DNA of 7,611 nt from Candidatus Omnitrophota bacterium (lineage in GTDB: Bacteria > Omnitrophota > Gorgyraeia > 2-01-FULL-45-10): contig JACROW010000051.1 in NCBI GenBank assembly GCA_016214245.1, positions 1 to 7,611 on the forward strand, given 5' to 3'. The notes below the pieces were generated by a model. That model made no database searches. It worked only from the letters and a program-made list of their open reading frames with translations, and was not told the DNA's origin. The position numbers and the translations under genes are program-made. Below are positions 6,066 to 7,611 of this stretch, in pieces. Position 1 is the first letter of the stretch, and the number at the start of each line of letters is the position of its first letter.

Positions 6066-6269
6066 TTAGGTTACCTTCGTGACCTTTGTCGCCTGTTCGC
6101 CTTTAGGACCCTTCACTATCTCGAATTGAACCTTATCGCCTTCCTTTAAAGTCTTATAGCCTTCACCTTCAATAGCAGAATGATGGACAAACACGTCTTT
6201 TCCGGTATCAGCGATAATGAAGCCGAACCCCTTCTTGTCGTTGAACCACTTTACCGTGCCCTGCGCCAT
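6066..6269 (-). CDS. csp: CspA-family cold shock protein
   Basis: This 67-residue protein is a single cold-shock OB-fold domain of ordinary length. It shows [15 protein letters not shown] with the RNP1 core KGFGFI (13-18) and the RNP2 core VFVHH (26-30), ending with [14 protein letters not shown]. These proteins bind single-stranded RNA and DNA and act as RNA chaperones, often induced by cold or slow growth. The ATG follows a long AAGGGGGTGAG ribosome site matching the 16S rRNA tail well. It has its own promoter in the end of def and a leader of about 110 bases containing a terminator-like hairpin, the layout expected for a gene controlled through its 5' leader. Which paralogue (A, B, C) it represents cannot be decided from sequence. 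Confidence 0.96.
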   Translation of the reverse strand: MAQGTVKWFNDKKGFGFIIADTGKDVFVHHSAIEGEGYKTLKEGDKVQFEIVKGPKGEQATKVTKVT

Positions 6270-6290
6270 TAACTACTCACCCCCTTCCAT

Positions 6291-6330
6291 AAAAAAACCA
6301 TCTGAAGCTCTATCGAAAAGCCTCACATGG
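6291..6330 (-). terminator. Hairpin plus U7 in the csp leader, candidate attenuator
   Basis: On the minus strand CCAT, a single G/G mismatch, and TGAGGCT (6330 to 6319) pair with AGCTTCA, G, ATGG (6309 to 6298), one pair being G-U. The loop has 9 bases. The stem is followed at once by seven U residues (6291..6297), the form of an intrinsic terminator. It sits downstream of the csp promoter and directly upstream of the csp ribosome site, so csp can be made only if polymerase reads through. It may serve as an attenuator or a temperature-responsive leader element, or limit read-through from def. Confidence 0.6.
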
Positions 6331-6389
6331 CATTTAATCTTAATCGTGTAATTATTTTGCACTAAAATAACTCATTTACAAACTGATTA

Positions 6390-6418
6390 AATATAACATA
6401 TTATCGATATTTTGTCAA
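6390..6418 (-). promoter_or_regulatory. Sigma70-type promoter for csp
   Basis: On the minus strand the -35 box TTGACA (6413..6418) is a perfect consensus match. Exactly 17 bases later comes the -10 box TATATT (6390..6395), one change from consensus. Transcription would begin near 6383, giving a leader of about 110 bases before the csp ATG. The -35 box lies in the last codons of def and the -10 box just after its stop, so csp and the genes below it can be transcribed separately from panD and def. Confidence 0.8.
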
Positions 6419-6871
6419 GAAGAATAATTTTTTGACAGGGCTCATATAGTCTATAATGAGTCTTCCGTAAAGGTGGTCGATCTCATGCTGAATCGCCCGT
6501 GCGAACAAGCCTTCCGCGGTGATCTGCGAAACATCTCCATTCTCGTTTAAAAACCCGACCGTTATTCTTTCGGACCTTTTCACCATGACAGTTGTATCTG
6601 GGACGCTGAGGCACCCTTCTTCCTCTATCACTTTTCCTTCTTTGGTGAGAATGACTGGGTTTACCACTTTGACCAGGCCTTTACCTACATCTATAACTGC
6701 AAGCTGCTTGTCTATCCCAACCTGTACAGCAGCCAAGCCGACCCCCTTGTTAAGATACATTGTCTCAGCCATATCCCGAAGCATGGCCCGATCGGAGTCG
6801 CTAACCTTCTCTAATCTCGAGGCCTTCTTTCGCAGGATTTTATTGGGAAATTTTTTTATGTCCAACTTCAT
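6401..6871 (-). CDS. def: Peptide deformylase
   Basis: Peptide deformylase removes the formyl group from the N-terminal methionine of new proteins at the ribosome, using a metal ion, usually Fe2+. All three family motifs are intact: GVGLAAVQ (43-50), EGCLS (85-89, metal ligand Cys87) and QHEIDH (128-133, ligands His129 and His133 with catalytic Glu130). The length of 156 residues is normal for the bacterial enzyme. The start is 5 bases after the panD stop, with AGGG close to the ATG. The common neighbour fmt (methionyl-tRNA formyltransferase) is absent from the window; downstream lies csp instead. The end of the gene doubles as the -35 region of the csp promoter. Confidence 0.96.
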   Translation of the reverse strand: MKLDIKKFPNKILRKKASRLEKVSDSDRAMLRDMAETMYLNKGVGLAAVQVGIDKQLAVIDVGKGLVKVVNPVILTKEGKVIEEEGCLSVPDTTVMVKRSERITVGFLNENGDVSQITAEGLFARAIQHEIDHLYGRLIIDYMSPVKKLFFLTKYR

Positions 6872-6876
6872 CCGCC

Positions 6877-7227
6877 CTATTTTAGTATCCGATTCATCGA
6901 ATCTACACGAAGGACTTTAAGCTTGATAGCTTTTGATCGTTTATCATCCATCATGCCATATGAAAAGATTATCACAAGATCCCCCATCTTGCCCAAATGT
7001 GCTGCTGCGCCATATAAAGCGACTGCGCCGGAACCTGCGGGTTCTTCTATAACATACGTCTCAAATCGGGTGCCGCTATTTATATTTACGACCTGGACTA
7101 TCTCATTCGGCAGTATATCGCTTGCCTTGAGGAGCTTCTTGTCGATGCCTATGCTCCCTTCATAATGGAGATCGACTTTCGTTATCCTTGCCCTATGTAT
7201 CTTAGATTTACACATTATCCTTAACAT
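6877..7227 (-). CDS. panD: Aspartate 1-decarboxylase proenzyme
   Basis: PanD makes beta-alanine from L-aspartate for pantothenate and coenzyme A. The proenzyme cleaves itself between Gly24 and Ser25 to form a pyruvoyl cofactor; here the site is intact in HYEGSIGID. Lys9, His11, Arg54, Thr57 and Tyr58 occupy the same positions as in the Escherichia coli enzyme. The usual NGAAAH motif reads YGAAAH, so Asn72 is replaced by Tyr, a notable active-site change. Length (116) is slightly short at the C-terminus but within range. The first ATG is kept because it restores standard numbering (Ser25), although it has no ribosome site; Met5 sits after AAGGATA but would be too short. It lies 12 bases after the lipoprotein gene and 5 before def. 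The partner panC/panB genes are not in the window. Confidence 0.95.
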   Translation of the reverse strand: MLRIMCKSKIHRARITKVDLHYEGSIGIDKKLLKASDILPNEIVQVVNINSGTRFETYVIEEPAGSGAVALYGAAAHLGKMGDLVIIFSYGMMDDKRSKAIKLKVLRVDSMNRILK

Positions 7228-7239
7228 ATATAGCTTTAT

Positions 7240-7575
7240 CTATTGGCCTTCACCGATATTGGTGAGATTATCGCCATCGAAATACAGCTTCTTCGTCCTA
7301 GAGAGATATCCTGCGTCAACGGGGATGGCGGATGCTTGAGCTCGATAGGTCCACACTTCCCGCGGACCCTTCCATTTCTCCTTATCCTCAACAATGCTGA
7401 TCTCATCAGGCTTTCCCCATAAAGACTCAACCTCATTCTTAGTCATCCCCACCTTAACTGCTTCTGTCCCAAAAGGATGCCTGACGACGTCGTCCGGATT
7501 GGGCGGCTCTATCCCCGCACAGCCGGATAGAATAACCGATGCGAACGCAACAAAAATGAGCCTTTTTGCATTCAT
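7240..7575 (-). CDS. BamE/SmpA-like small lipoprotein
   Basis: From the ATG at 7573..7575 this is a 111-residue lipoprotein: basic MNAKR, a hydrophobic stretch, and the lipobox ILSGC with lipidated Cys19 followed by Ala, compatible with outer-membrane sorting. The segment VKVGMTKNEVESLWGKPDEI (41-60) is the SmpA/BamE-type signature (GMT...V...GKP), followed by a WTYRA strand and a LYFDGDNLTNI strand, as in this alpha/beta fold. BamE is a non-essential part of the outer-membrane protein assembly machine in proteobacteria, but many unrelated lipoproteins share the fold, so the role is only suggested. The start was chosen over an in-frame ATG ten codons earlier (7603..7605) because GAGAGGAGG lies just upstream and the signal peptide then begins correctly. 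Confidence 0.82.
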   Translation of the reverse strand: MNAKRLIFVAFASVILSGCAGIEPPNPDDVVRHPFGTEAVKVGMTKNEVESLWGKPDEISIVEDKEKWKGPREVWTYRAQASAIPVDAGYLSRTKKLYFDGDNLTNIGEGQ

Positions 7576-7595
7576 TCTTAAGCCTCCTCTCGTAA

Positions 7596-7604
7596 AATAT
7601 ATCA
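7596..7604 (-). promoter_or_regulatory. Possible extended -10 promoter element of the rightmost gene
   Basis: On the minus strand TGATATATT (7604 to 7596) fits an extended -10 box (TGnTATATT). It would start transcription roughly 15 bases before the ribosome site of the BamE-like gene. The -35 region would lie beyond the window end, so this cannot be tested here, and the short AT-rich stretch could match by chance. Confidence 0.3.
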
Positions 7605-7611
7605 TACCGCA

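Noticed and set aside
6519..6920. 133-residue plus-strand frame opposite def
   Set aside because: The minus strand codes an intact peptide deformylase with all three motifs, so this frame is a shadow.
7576..7605. Ten-codon N-terminal extension of the BamE-like lipoprotein
   Set aside because: The strong GAGAGGAGG site and the correct lipoprotein signal both point to the ATG at 7573..7575; the extension would be translated through that ribosome site.

Overview
This is a dense, single-strand stretch of a bacterial chromosome. Fourteen protein genes are supported, all on the minus strand, so transcription runs from the right end to the left. Most gaps are under 20 bases and one gene pair overlaps. 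A Gram-negative cell plan is likely because there are two short lipoproteins with clear lipoboxes, one of them BamE/SmpA-like, plus a membrane-anchored LytM-type peptidase. Frequent ATA isoleucine codons (6 of 12 in the GAF fragment), strong AGGAGG-type ribosome sites on several genes and the gene mix argue against a typical enterobacterium. They would fit an environmental lineage such as Candidatus Omnitrophota or a relative, but that placement is a low-confidence inference.

Right-hand block (about 7575 to 5167), mostly housekeeping: a BamE/SmpA-like lipoprotein, panD (aspartate 1-decarboxylase, beta-alanine for pantothenate and CoA), def (peptide deformylase), a CspA-family cold shock protein, a GatB/YqeY-domain protein and a half-size TauE/SafE permease. 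The cold shock gene has its own near-consensus sigma70-type promoter, with the -35 box inside the end of def. Its leader is about 110 nt long and contains a hairpin followed by seven U residues.

Middle block (5147 to 3969), cell envelope: an exported Ala/Glu/Thr-rich protein of unknown function, a LytM/M23 metallopeptidase and a 47-residue entericidin-like lipoprotein. A hairpin at 4706..4745 follows the unknown gene and contains the ribosome site and start codon of the peptidase gene.

Left-hand block (3960 to 1), signalling: a STAS-PilZ fusion, a pentapeptide-repeat two-helix potassium channel, an HD-GYP phosphodiesterase, a PflX-type (COG1313) radical SAM protein and the start of a GAF-domain protein cut by the window edge. 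A predicted cyclic-di-GMP degrading enzyme and a predicted cyclic-di-GMP receptor lie two genes apart, directly downstream of envelope genes. My inference is a second-messenger envelope-control operon. The domain motifs are seen directly; the circuit is a hypothesis.

No tRNA, rRNA, CRISPR array, insertion sequence, attachment site or origin was seen. There is no gene-free stretch above 300 bases; the longest is the csp leader (6270..6400).
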